Shown piece by piece: positions 25,791 through 33,720 of a DNA stretch of 64,000 nucleotides. The notes beneath the pieces were generated by a model, which saw nothing but the letters and a program-made list of their open reading frames with translations, did not search any database and was not told where the DNA came from. The DNA comes from J027 sp965215855 (GTDB lineage Bacteria > Chloroflexota > Anaerolineae > Aggregatilineales > J027), in contig CBDCER010000003.1 of assembly GCA_965215855.1 (NCBI GenBank), positions 2,976,001 to 3,040,000 on the forward strand, read 5' to 3'. Numbering within the stretch: position 1 is the first letter of the stretch; each line of letters opens with the position of its first letter. The position numbers and the translations under genes are program-made.

Positions 25791-27156
25791 GGCTCAACGC
25801 GGAAAAGTGTGAAAATCGCATCAACCACCTCCATATTGGGCCAAAACCTGTAATCGAAAGATGTTGAAATTACGAAAACCGAAGGCACGACGGATGGTGG
25901 CACGGATCGCATTATTGATGCCTTCGACAAAGCCCTGGGTCACGCCATTGATGAAGTAATTGAGGAACTCATCCCACCAATTACGCAAGGTGTTGACGAA
26001 CTTGAGTAAGCGCAGATCGCCGGTGGCCTGCACCTTGCAAATCCAGGCCTGTAGAAACCGGGTCGCCTGCTCACGGTTCTGGACTTTATCACAAATAGTG
26101 CGAAATTCCTCTTTGAGCAAGTACATGACCCGCAACTCAGGACAAGCCGCCAAGACTTGCTGGAGTTTGCTTTCTTCTTCGGGCGACAACTCATGACGCG
26201 CCTTCACTAGTATCCAGCGCGACCCTTTGAGGATGTCATAGGTCGGCGGATCGACTTGCTTCTGAAGGTGGCGGCGGGCTTGTGTTAGGCGGTCATTGAG
26301 TTGCTTCATCACATGGAAGCGGTCCGCGACCTGGCGAGCATGTGGTAAAGCCTTCTTGACAGCCTGGCGGTACGGTTCCCATAGATCGGTTGAGACGACA
26401 GTGATCTGCTCTCGATCTGGCTGCGCGTTGAACCACGCGATCAATGTTTCCTGCTTACGATCTGGCAACACTGCCAAAATGCAGTGCCTTTCCAAATCGG
26501 ACAGGATCAATACGTACTGTTTATGACGCTTCTTGAGAGCCAGTTCATCGATCCCCAGAACCCGTACAGGATTCTGGGTTGGGCGTTGGGTCGTGCGTTG
26601 AGCATAGGTCACAAATATCTCTTTGACCGTTGACTCACTCAAGTGTTCTTGTCGCGCCACAGCTTTGCGATCACACTGCAAACATTGTTCGTAGACATAT
26701 TGCTCATAGCGTCGCGTTTGACGCCGCTGCTGATTGACACTCAGCAGGTTCTCGGTGAACGGGCGTTGGCAATGCTCACACCTGAAGCGACGCCCCATAA
26801 AATAGAGATTAACTCGTTTTCCCATCACACTCAGGTCGCGCACCCGGCGTTCCTTCTGCTGGTGAACCTGCTGAGACAAATACTCACAGTCGGGACACTG
26901 CGTGATATCGTAGCGGTGTTCACACTTCAGATGCAATGCTTCGCCCTCTAGCTCATAATGTGTCACGCGAAATTCTGGTAATTCTACCAACTCCGTTATG
27001 GTTGCGAGGCTGACTGCTGCCCATTTCCGTTCTGTCTCTGGCTTGACGCCTGCCGTTAACATCGCTATTGTTTCTATCTTGGCTTCTCCTGTGCTGGTTG
27101 TTGCTCTATAGCTTATAACACGGTGAAGCCTTTTTCACACTTTTCCGCGTTGACCC
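25791..27156 (-). mobile_element. Complete ISL3-family insertion sequence (1366 bp)
   Basis: Terminal inverted repeats of about 25 bases: left GGCTCAACGCGGAAAAGTGT and, read inward, right GGGTCAACGCGGAAAAGTGT, differing at base 3, with the match continuing for GAAAA. It contains one intact transposase gene on the minus strand and is flanked by exact 8-bp duplications. The near-perfect ends and intact gene point to a recent insertion. Confidence 0.95.
25821..27062 (-). CDS. ISL3-family transposase
   Basis: A 413-residue transposase. The N-terminal third has the ISL3 zinc-binding region (cysteine pairs CPDC and CEHC) and a helix-turn-helix (QEHLSESTVKEIF). The DDE catalytic domain is intact by eye: Asp in VLGIDELALKK, Asp in VSTDLWEPYRQA followed by QVADRFHVMKQLN, and the terminal Glu in GFVEGINNAIRATIRRAFGFRNF. 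It should cut and paste the element in which it lies. No frameshift or internal stop is present. Confidence 0.95.
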   Translation of the reverse strand: MLTAGVKPETERKWAAVSLATITELVELPEFRVTHYELEGEALHLKCEHRYDITQCPDCEYLSQQVHQQKERRVRDLSVMGKRVNLYFMGRRFRCEHCQRPFTENLLSVNQQRRQTRRYEQYVYEQCLQCDRKAVARQEHLSESTVKEIFVTYAQRTTQRPTQNPVRVLGIDELALKKRHKQYVLILSDLERHCILAVLPDRKQETLIAWFNAQPDREQITVVSTDLWEPYRQAVKKALPHARQVADRFHVMKQLNDRLTQARRHLQKQVDPPTYDILKGSRWILVKARHELSPEEESKLQQVLAACPELRVMYLLKEEFRTICDKVQNREQATRFLQAWICKVQATGDLRLLKFVNTLRNWWDEFLNYFINGVTQGFVEGINNAIRATIRRAFGFRNFNIFRLQVLAQYGGG

Positions 27157-27164
27157 ATAATAAA
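27157..27164. repeat. Target-site duplication of ISL3 element (right)
   Basis: ATAATAAA directly after the right end, identical to the left copy at 25783-25790. Confidence 0.93.
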
Positions 27165-27200
27165 AGCCCATTATGTCCACACATCATGATGGGCTTTTTT
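27163..27200 (+). terminator. Rho-independent terminator displaced by the IS
   Basis: AAAGCCCAT (27163-27171) pairs with ATGGGCTTT (27189-27197), followed by T residues. Without the IS it would lie about 20 bases after the stop of the 1076-residue gene, so it is most likely that gene's terminator. It also insulates the fadR-like promoter downstream. Confidence 0.85.
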
Positions 27201-27202
27201 AC

Positions 27203-27236
27203 TTGACACAAAGGATACTTTGTGAGATGCTATCAT
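27203..27236 (+). promoter_or_regulatory. Predicted promoter of the fadR-like operon
   Basis: An extended -10 element TGCTATCAT ends at 27236. TTGACA at 27203-27208 lies 22 bases before TATCAT, too far for an ideal pair, so the extended -10 may act alone. A palindromic operator begins two bases downstream, at the expected transcription start. Confidence 0.5.
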
Positions 27237-27237
27237 C

Positions 27238-27272
27238 AACTGGTCAGACCACTTACCAGTATTGGTAGTGGT
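27238..27272. promoter_or_regulatory. FadR-like operator and adjoining inverted repeat
   Basis: AACTGGTCAGACCACTT at 27238-27254 contains the perfect palindrome TGGTCAGACCA (27241-27251) and closely resembles the 17-bp operator of E. coli FadR as I recall it. A second imperfect inverted repeat, ACCACT-T-ACCA then GTAT then TGGTAGTGGT, overlaps it (27248-27272). Placement over the predicted transcription start fits repression. Confidence 0.65.
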
Positions 27273-27317
27273 GACGGTTTGACTGATGAAATCTTATAGA
27301 GTGATACCTGCATACTC

Positions 27318-27353
27318 AACCCAGGTTGAAATCGCATGTCGATGGGTTTTTTT
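27318..27353 (+). terminator. Possible transcription attenuator in the fadR-like leader
   Basis: AACCC (27318-27322) can pair with GGGTT (27344-27348), stacked on ATCG/CGAT with loop CATGT, followed by seven T residues. An alternative hairpin CAAC-CCAG-GTTG uses the same left arm. This could be a terminator/antiterminator pair ahead of the coding start at 27444. Confidence 0.4.
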
Positions 27354-27443
27354 AGATAGCACGAAGACTCATTCCCTACAACATAACAGCCGCAGTCAAT
27401 TTTCACCACCACCCCAGATATTGAGATTCAGAAAGCAGGAAAT

Positions 27444-28151
27444 ATGAATTGGTCCGCACCAAAGCGCCCAGTTGATCACGCGGAATATACATTGATTGAT
27501 GCAATTTTGAACGGAGAGTTTGCACCTGGTTCGACATTGCCGGGAGAACGTGATTTGGCGCAGATGCTAGGTGTGACGCGGCCAACGCTGCGTGAGGCCT
27601 TGCGGCGTATGGAGAGCGATGGTTGGGTGACGATTCAGCAAGGCAAACCAACCCTGATCAATGATTTTTGGTGGGAAGGCGGCCTGAATATTCTGAGTGG
27701 CATTGTACGTCACAGCTACCAATTACCACCCGGATTTGTGTTAAATCTTCTGCGTGTGCGGCTTGACCTGGCCCCATCTTTTACACGATTAGCCATTGAG
27801 CATGACCCAGTTGGTTGCCAAGACGTGTTGGAAAAAGGCGAAGCCTTGCCAGATACTCCGGAAGCATTTGCAGCCTATGACTGGGAATTGCAACGATGGT
27901 TGACAGTGGCATCCGGCAATCCAATTTATGCGTTGATATTGAATGGATTTGCCGGATTTTATGAAGAACTGGCACGTGTGTACTTTGCCTTGCCTGAAGC
28001 TCGGCAGGCGTCGCGGCGCTATTATGCAGCGTTGTCAGCAGCGGCGCAGCAAGGTAATGGTACGGTGGCGGAACAAGTGACACGCGATGTGATGCAGGAC
28101 AGTATGGCACTGTGGCGAAAGGCCAATCAGCCAGGAGAGAATCAGCAATGA
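27444..28151 (+). CDS. FadR-like GntR-family transcriptional regulator
   Basis: A 235-residue regulator. Residues 10-75 are a winged helix of the GntR type (GERDLAQMLGVTRPTLREALRRM). Similarity to enterobacterial FadR extends beyond the winged helix: GWVTIQQGKPTLINDFW and GLNIL match the FadR segment linking DNA-binding and acyl-CoA-binding domains. By that alignment the DNA-contact residues are Arg36, Arg46 and Arg50, with Gln66 in place of His65. The C-terminal helical domain (90-230) fits the FadR effector fold. A FadR-like operator lies upstream, implying autoregulation. Likely effector is an acyl-CoA (inference). The stop overlaps the next start (ATGA). Confidence 0.88.
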   Translation: MNWSAPKRPVDHAEYTLIDAILNGEFAPGSTLPGERDLAQMLGVTRPTLREALRRMESDGWVTIQQGKPTLINDFWWEGGLNILSGIVRHSYQLPPGFVLNLLRVRLDLAPSFTRLAIEHDPVGCQDVLEKGEALPDTPEAFAAYDWELQRWLTVASGNPIYALILNGFAGFYEELARVYFALPEARQASRRYYAALSAAAQQGNGTVAEQVTRDVMQDSMALWRKANQPGENQQ

Positions 28152-29737
28152 GGCGTTGGAATGGTTGGGGCGACGACACGATAGATCATCCATTGCCAGA
28201 TGGTGCATCGAGTTTTCTAGCAGAACGGGTAGGAAGGACTACAGCCTCTGTTGATGCACAGTTGGATGATATTGTGGTATTGGTTCCAGAGACACGCCTG
28301 CCAGAGCATCCATTGATCGTTACGGATCCTGTCGACCGCCTCTATCATTCGCGGGGCCAGAGCTTGCCGGATTGGGTGGCCCTGCGGATGGGACAGGTTG
28401 ATGTGTTTCCTGATGGTGTGGCCTATCCTTTGACGGCGCAAGATGTCCGCGGATTGATTCGCTACGCCACTAACGCGGGTGTGCGGTTGGTTCCATATGG
28501 AGGCGGCACAAGTGTGGTGGGGCATATCAATCCAATGCCAGGCGATGTTCCCGTGTTGACCGTGGATATGAGCCGCATGAACCGTTTGGTGAGGCTGGAT
28601 GCCGAGACGAATCTGGCGACGTTTGGGGCAGGTGTAACCGGGCCAGATCTGGAAGCTCAACTTCGCGCACAGGGCTATACATTGGGACATTATCCACAGT
28701 CGTTTGAATATTCGACGCTAGGTGGTTGGATTGCGACACGATCCAGTGGGCAACAATCACTGCATTATGGGCGTATTGAGCAGCTTTTCGCCGGGGGCAG
28801 TTTGGAGACACCCAGCGGGACACTCAATATGCCAGCGTATCCCGCATCTGCCGCCGGGCCAGATTTACGCGAGATAGTAATGGGATCGGAGGGACGCTTG
28901 GGTATCATCACTGAAGCAACGGTCCGCGTGTCTAAATTACCGGAGCGTGAGGAATTCCGTGCTATGTTTTTCCCTAATTTCGGACAAGGCATGTCGGCAG
29001 TGCGCGAGATTGCACAAGCACGGATACCTCTGTCGATGTTGCGGTTGAGCAATGCCGTCGAGACAGAAACCATGTTGGCACTGGCCGGACACGAACGGTT
29101 TATCAAAACATTGGAGCGTATATTGGCAATGCGCGGCATCAAAGATGAAAAGTGTATGTTGATGATGGGTTACACTGGACAGGAACGTGTCGGAAAGGCG
29201 GCTCTGCGTGATGCAGTTGCGATTGCCGGAAGGTATGGTGGCGTTCATTTGCGCGTCGGAGGCATCTTTGGCTCTCAGTGGCAAAAATCGCGGTTTCGGA
29301 CACCCTATCTCCGCAATACGTTGTGGGAACGGGGTTATGCAGTCGATACGTTGGAGACTGCGGTTGATTGGACGCGGACAAATGCGATGATGACCGATAT
29401 TGAGGCGGCGTTGCAGGCGGCATTGGATGAGCCACTACATGTTTTCACACATCTTTCGCATGTATATCCACAGGGTTCGAGTGTCTATACCACATATATT
29501 TTCCGCATTGTGCCTGATCCTGATGTGATGTTGGAACGGTGGAAAGCATTGAAAGCGGCGGCAAGTGAGGCAGTTGTAGCGAAAGGTGGCACAATCAGTC
29601 ACCAGCACGGCGTTGGAGTCGATCATGCCCCCTATCTTGAAGCGGAAAAAGGTGTGTTGGGCATGGAGACTTTGCGGGCGTTGTGCAGCCATTATGATCC
29701 CGACGGCTTGATGAACCCCGGCAAATTGATCCAATAA
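28148..29737 (+). CDS. FAD-linked oxidase resembling alkyl-DHAP synthase (AGPS)
   Basis: A 529-residue flavoprotein of the vanillyl-alcohol-oxidase fold. The PP-loop for FAD is VPYGGGTSVVGH. The region GHYPQSFEYSTLGGWIATRS and the following GRIE are hallmark alkylglycerone-phosphate synthase sequence, as is GGTISHQHGVGVDH near the C-terminus, where the eukaryotic enzyme has a His-His-His triplet and this one has His-Gln-His. AGPS exchanges the acyl group of acyl-DHAP for a fatty alcohol in ether-lipid synthesis. Bacterial relatives may instead act as dehydrogenases. The ATG at 28148 overlaps the regulator's stop. Adjacent glycerol-3-phosphate dehydrogenase and FGGY kinase support a glycerolipid role. 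Confidence 0.88.
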   Translation: MRRWNGWGDDTIDHPLPDGASSFLAERVGRTTASVDAQLDDIVVLVPETRLPEHPLIVTDPVDRLYHSRGQSLPDWVALRMGQVDVFPDGVAYPLTAQDVRGLIRYATNAGVRLVPYGGGTSVVGHINPMPGDVPVLTVDMSRMNRLVRLDAETNLATFGAGVTGPDLEAQLRAQGYTLGHYPQSFEYSTLGGWIATRSSGQQSLHYGRIEQLFAGGSLETPSGTLNMPAYPASAAGPDLREIVMGSEGRLGIITEATVRVSKLPEREEFRAMFFPNFGQGMSAVREIAQARIPLSMLRLSNAVETETMLALAGHERFIKTLERILAMRGIKDEKCMLMMGYTGQERVGKAALRDAVAIAGRYGGVHLRVGGIFGSQWQKSRFRTPYLRNTLWERGYAVDTLETAVDWTRTNAMMTDIEAALQAALDEPLHVFTHLSHVYPQGSSVYTTYIFRIVPDPDVMLERWKALKAAASEAVVAKGGTISHQHGVGVDHAPYLEAEKGVLGMETLRALCSHYDPDGLMNPGKLIQ

Positions 29738-29749
29738 GGGAAGCGTGAT

Positions 29750-31471
29750 ATGTGGACTCAAGGTTGGCGCGATGAAGTTTGGGGGCAGCTTGAGCAGTCC
29801 TGGGATTTAGTCGTAGTCGGTGGAGGAATCACTGGCGCGGGTATTTTGCGTGAGGCAGCGCGTCTAGGATTGCGGGTGTTGCTAGTGGAACAGCGCGATT
29901 TTGCATGGGGAACCTCCAGTCGGTCATCGAAGCTGGTGCATGGTGGATTACGCTATTTGGCACAGGGCAAGCTACGATTGACATTGGCATCGGTACGCGA
30001 ACGAGAGCAATTGCTGGAGGATGGTCCCGGTCTGATTGATCCGCTGGGCTTTTTGATGGCGACACACAAGGGTGATAATCCGGGGCGCTGGACGTATAGC
30101 GCCGGATTGTCGATCTACGATCTGATGGCCTTGCAGTGGTCGCACCGCTACTATAGTGCGGACGAGTTTCGGATGCTGGCTCCACACATCACTACCAAGA
30201 ATCTGGAAGGTGGTTTTCGGTATGGCGATGCTCAAACCGATGATGCCCGCTTGGTATTGCGGGTGATACGAGAGGCGGTGGCCGATGGCGGCGTGGCGCT
30301 GAACTATGCCACTGTGACGACGTTGGTGAAGGATGAGGCCGGGCAGGTGGCGGGCCTTGTGTTGCAAGACCAAGTAACGGGTCAGACAGTAGAGGTGCGG
30401 GCGCAAGCGGTGGTCAATGCAACTGGTGCATGGGCGGATGTGTTGCGCCAGCAAGTCGGGGCGACGGACCATATCCGCAAGCTGCGCGGTAGCCATTTGA
30501 TTATCCCTGGCTGGCGGTTGCCCATGGCGCAGGCTGTGGCCTTTTTGCACCCATTGAACCGGCGTCCGGTGTTCATTTTCCCGTGGGAAGGCGTGACGGT
30601 TGTCGGCACGACTGACATTGACCACGACGACGATCTCAATGCTGAACCATGCATCAGCCCCGAGGAAGTCGCCTATTTGATGGCGGCGGTCACGCATCAA
30701 TTTCCGGCACGGGGGATACGCTTGGGGGATATCATCGCAACGTTTGCGGGCGTGCGTCCAGTGATTGACACGGGGCAGGAAGATCCCTCCAAGGAATCCC
30801 GTGAGCATGTCGTCTGGCAGGAAAATGGTTTGCTGACGGTGACGGGGGGCAAGTTGACCACCTTCCGGGTAATTGCGCTGGATGCGTTGAAAGCCTTGCA
30901 AGATCGTTTGCCAGATCTGCCGCCTATTGATGATAAAACACCAGTCTTGAATGCGGTGAATAGTGAATTGCCGCTGGTCGCTGACGAGGCGATGCGCCGT
31001 CGATTGTTAGGGCGTTACGGCAGTGATGCAGTAGCGTTGGTGAATGCAGCGGAGGCTGGTGAACTGGAGGCTATTCCAGGGACACATACTATCTGGGCTG
31101 AATTGCGCTGGGCGACACGAAGCGAAGGCGTGGTGCATCTAGATGACTTGTTGTTGCGGCGGGTGCGGTTGGGGCTATTACTACACGGTGGTGGCGTGGA
31201 TTTGATGCCTCGTATCCGAGCAATTTGCCAGCCGGAGTTGGGTTGGGATAATGAACGCTGGGAAGCAGAAGAAGCCGCCTATCGAATGTTGTGGCGCGAT
31301 CATTACAGCCTGCCAGCTCACGATATTATTCCGGATTGGTATGCGATGTTGCGCCAAGCCAGGGCACAGGTTACGACTGCTACACAGCCGCGTCAGAGTC
31401 CATTGCGGGCGGTGTTGGGGATTATTATGGCATTGATAATGATTCGGTTGCTACGCAAGCAGAAGGCATAA
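29750..31471 (+). CDS. glpD: Glycerol-3-phosphate dehydrogenase (GlpD/GlpA family)
   Basis: A 573-residue FAD enzyme converting sn-glycerol 3-phosphate to DHAP with electrons passed to quinone. The Rossmann motif VVGGGITGAGILREAARLG is at residues about 23-41, followed by the GlpD signature WGTSSRSSKLVHGGLRYL (about 59-76) and GTTDIDHDDD. The C-terminal GlpD helical domain follows. Unusually, the last 25 residues form a hydrophobic helix ending in a basic tail (VLGIIMALIMIRLLRKQKA), a possible membrane anchor. It starts 12 bases after the AGPS-like gene. In the operon it could oxidise glycerol 3-phosphate released from lipids or supply DHAP for the AGPS-like enzyme. Confidence 0.93.
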   Translation: MWTQGWRDEVWGQLEQSWDLVVVGGGITGAGILREAARLGLRVLLVEQRDFAWGTSSRSSKLVHGGLRYLAQGKLRLTLASVREREQLLEDGPGLIDPLGFLMATHKGDNPGRWTYSAGLSIYDLMALQWSHRYYSADEFRMLAPHITTKNLEGGFRYGDAQTDDARLVLRVIREAVADGGVALNYATVTTLVKDEAGQVAGLVLQDQVTGQTVEVRAQAVVNATGAWADVLRQQVGATDHIRKLRGSHLIIPGWRLPMAQAVAFLHPLNRRPVFIFPWEGVTVVGTTDIDHDDDLNAEPCISPEEVAYLMAAVTHQFPARGIRLGDIIATFAGVRPVIDTGQEDPSKESREHVVWQENGLLTVTGGKLTTFRVIALDALKALQDRLPDLPPIDDKTPVLNAVNSELPLVADEAMRRRLLGRYGSDAVALVNAAEAGELEAIPGTHTIWAELRWATRSEGVVHLDDLLLRRVRLGLLLHGGGVDLMPRIRAICQPELGWDNERWEAEEAAYRMLWRDHYSLPAHDIIPDWYAMLRQARAQVTTATQPRQSPLRAVLGIIMALIMIRLLRKQKA

Positions 31472-31480
31472 GGGGGCATC

Positions 31481-33025
31481 ATGGCTTATATCCTGGCAAT
31501 TGATAATGGGACACAGAGTGTGCGGGCCTTGTTGTTCGATCTAGAGGGTAATTTGGCAGCGAAGGCGCGTGTGCCAATTGAACCTTACTATTCACAACAG
31601 CCGGGATGGGCTGAACAAGATCCTGAGTATTTCTGGAAGTCGTTGTGTGATGCATGCCGAAAGCTATGGCAAATCACCGACATTCCAAAAGATGCGATTG
31701 CGGGAGTTGCGCTCACTACGCAGCGAGGAACGGTGGTTAATGTGGATGCATCTGGCAAGCCGCTACGCCCGGCAATCGTTTGGCTCGATCAACGGCGGAC
31801 AGAGAGGTTGCCGCCAGTAAGTGGTCTATGGGGCCTAGCATTTAAATTGGTGCGAATGTCGGAAACAGTGGCCTATGCACAGGCTGAAGCCGAGGCCAAC
31901 TGGATTCGTACCCAGCAGCCGGAGATCTGGAACAAAACCCATAAATACCTCTTGTTATCTGGATACTTAATTTATCGGCTGACTGGCAATTTCGTCGATT
32001 CGGTAGGTTCTCAGGTGGGGTATATTCCTTTCGATTATAAAAAACTGATGTGGGCTGGTGCGCGGGATTGGAAATGGCAAGCAATACCCATGGACAAAGC
32101 CTTGTTGCCTGATCTTGTGCCGCCCGCTGGGGAGTTGGGGGAGATTACGGCAGAAGCGGCAGAAGCGACGGGTATTCCTGTTGGGTTGCCAGTGATAGCA
32201 GCAGCAGCAGACAAAGCGTGCGAGGTAATTGGATCAGGGTGTCTGGAGCCGCACATCGGATGCTTGAGCTATGGGACAACGGCAACCATCAACACGACAC
32301 ATCAGCGATATATCGAAGTGATTCCGCTGATCCCACCTTTCCCAGCGGCGGTTCCCAATGCCTTTAGCATGGAAGTGCAAGTCTATCGCGGTTATTGGAT
32401 GGTGAGCTGGTTTAAGCGCGAGTTTGGTCACCGCGAGGTACAGATTGCTGAGGGGCGCGGGATTGAACCTGAAGTGTTGTTTGATGAACTGGTGAATCAG
32501 GTACCGCCGGGATCGGACGGGTTGGTGTTGCAGCCGTACTGGTCACCGGGGGTTAAAGTACCAGGGCCAGAAGCTAAAGGAGCAGTAATCGGGTTCAGTG
32601 ATGTACATACCCGAGCACACCTCTACCGGGCGATTTTGGAGGGACTGGCGTATGCGTTACGTGAGGGCAAGGAACGTACCGAAAAACGTAGCAAAGTGCC
32701 AGTCACAGAATTGCGTGTGTCGGGTGGCGGTTCGCAGAGCGACGCGGCATTACAATTGACAGCAGATATTTTCGGTTTGCCGACGACACGCCCGCATCTT
32801 TACGAGACCTCTGGCCTGGGTGCAGCGATTGACGCCGCAGTGGGGTTGGGGTTGCACCCAGATTTTGGTACAGGGATCAGCAGCATGACACGAGTTGGGG
32901 AAACGTTTGAACCGAATCCCCAGACCCATGACATCTACGAAGAATTGTATCAACGCGTGTATAAGCGCATGTATCGGCAATTGCAGCCGCTGTATCAGGT
33001 AATACGGCGCATCACCCGATGTTGA
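31481..33025 (+). CDS. FGGY-family carbohydrate/glycerol kinase
   Basis: A 514-residue kinase of the FGGY family. N-terminal ATPase-fold strand AIDNGTQSVRALLFD, substrate-region VALTTQRGT and IVWLDQRR, and the C-terminal domain's ILEGLAYALREGKE and RVSGGGSQSDAALQLTADIFGLP are all typical. FGGY kinases phosphorylate glycerol, xylulose, gluconate and related polyols; the operon makes glycerol, or another three-carbon polyol, the most likely substrate. It is the last gene of the fadR-like operon, starting nine bases after glpD. A MITE-like element lies just beyond the stop. Exact substrate is not readable from the sequence. Confidence 0.92.
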   Translation: MAYILAIDNGTQSVRALLFDLEGNLAAKARVPIEPYYSQQPGWAEQDPEYFWKSLCDACRKLWQITDIPKDAIAGVALTTQRGTVVNVDASGKPLRPAIVWLDQRRTERLPPVSGLWGLAFKLVRMSETVAYAQAEAEANWIRTQQPEIWNKTHKYLLLSGYLIYRLTGNFVDSVGSQVGYIPFDYKKLMWAGARDWKWQAIPMDKALLPDLVPPAGELGEITAEAAEATGIPVGLPVIAAAADKACEVIGSGCLEPHIGCLSYGTTATINTTHQRYIEVIPLIPPFPAAVPNAFSMEVQVYRGYWMVSWFKREFGHREVQIAEGRGIEPEVLFDELVNQVPPGSDGLVLQPYWSPGVKVPGPEAKGAVIGFSDVHTRAHLYRAILEGLAYALREGKERTEKRSKVPVTELRVSGGGSQSDAALQLTADIFGLPTTRPHLYETSGLGAAIDAAVGLGLHPDFGTGISSMTRVGETFEPNPQTHDIYEELYQRVYKRMYRQLQPLYQVIRRITRC

Positions 33026-33044
33026 TGTTCAGTTACAAACAAGC

Positions 33045-33052
33045 AATTAGAT
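33045..33052. repeat. Target-site duplication of MITE-like element (left)
   Basis: AATTAGAT, repeated exactly at 33266-33273 on the other side of the element. Confidence 0.85.
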
Positions 33053-33265
33053 GAGAGGTGTGCATAAAAAGATGATAATGATTTTTGAGCTTCTAGCCAA
33101 GCGAATCTCATAAACGGATTGAGCTAATAGTTCTCATGATTGAGCAAAAACGACACACATTGACAGTCTATTTCAATCATGGTATTCCAATCCGCCTTGT
33201 AAGCGATTCAAGAAATCGCCTATTTGACGCCGATTACTCGCACTCATGATTTATGCACACCCCTC
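33053..33265. mobile_element. 213-bp MITE-like non-autonomous element
   Basis: The ends are GAGAGGTGTGCATAAA and, read inward from the right, GAGGGGTGTGCATAAA: 16 bases with one mismatch. Exact 8-bp duplications of AATTAGAT flank it. It has no coding capacity and explains the whole gap between the FGGY kinase gene and the convergent cyclic-nucleotide-binding gene. It is distinct from the ISL3 element, whose ends do not match, so another transposase must have moved it. Confidence 0.82.
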
Positions 33266-33273
33266 AATTAGAT
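33266..33273. repeat. Target-site duplication of MITE-like element (right)
   Basis: AATTAGAT. It includes the stop codon (33268-33270, minus strand) of the neighbouring gene, so the insertion left that gene intact. Confidence 0.85.
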
Positions 33274-33720
33274 CAGACTAATAAAACGAATCCGCATATT
33301 GGTCAAGCGTTCGGCCATTTCTTTTGCCAAGCGACTCATCAAGATATAACCCAGTTTGGTATCTTGCTGCATGAGCTCGCGTAGCCCGACGCCGTCAATG
33401 GCAGCCAGCCGGACATCAGTGGCGGCAATGCCATCCAGTTTGTATTCGTAAGGTTCTACCATCGCCGACCAACCAGTGACTTCACCTTCAACAATGGTTT
33501 GAATATCAGCATAGTTGTTGCCTTCTTCATCGAGGGCAACTTTGAGATCAACTTTACCTTCGATGACCACATAGAGTGTATCGGCGGCGTCACTTTCAAA
33601 GAAGAGCCATTCGCCTTTGGGATATGTGTCCTCTTTGGCAAGCATCGCCAGTTGTTTAATTGACTCCGATTCCAGCCCGGCAAATAGTGAGAAACGACGC
33701 AGGATTTCAGGGGAGATCAT
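33268..33720 (-). CDS. Stand-alone cyclic-nucleotide-binding domain protein
   Basis: A 150-residue protein consisting of a single cNMP-binding domain: FSLFAGLESESIKQLAMLA, then FFESDAADTLYVVIEGKVDL and the binding-cassette-like GEVTGWSAMVEPYEYKLDGIAATDVRLAAID. The usual phosphate-binding Arg position of the cassette (PxxR) appears as Tyr-Lys, so ligand binding is uncertain. There is no helix-turn-helix, so it is not a Crp/Fnr transcription factor. It is the last gene of the hydrogenase operon, overlapping the protease gene by 14 bases. A regulatory subunit for the hydrogenase/Hdr complex is an attractive guess based only on position. Confidence 0.88.
   Translation of the reverse strand: MISPEILRRFSLFAGLESESIKQLAMLAKEDTYPKGEWLFFESDAADTLYVVIEGKVDLKVALDEEGNNYADIQTIVEGEVTGWSAMVEPYEYKLDGIAATDVRLAAIDGVGLRELMQQDTKLGYILMSRLAKEMAERLTNMRIRFISLI

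Noticed and set aside
29972..30901. 309-codon minus-strand open frame inside glpD
   Set aside because: It lies wholly within the strongly conserved GlpD coding sequence, has no recognisable domain and is rich in residues expected from an antisense frame.
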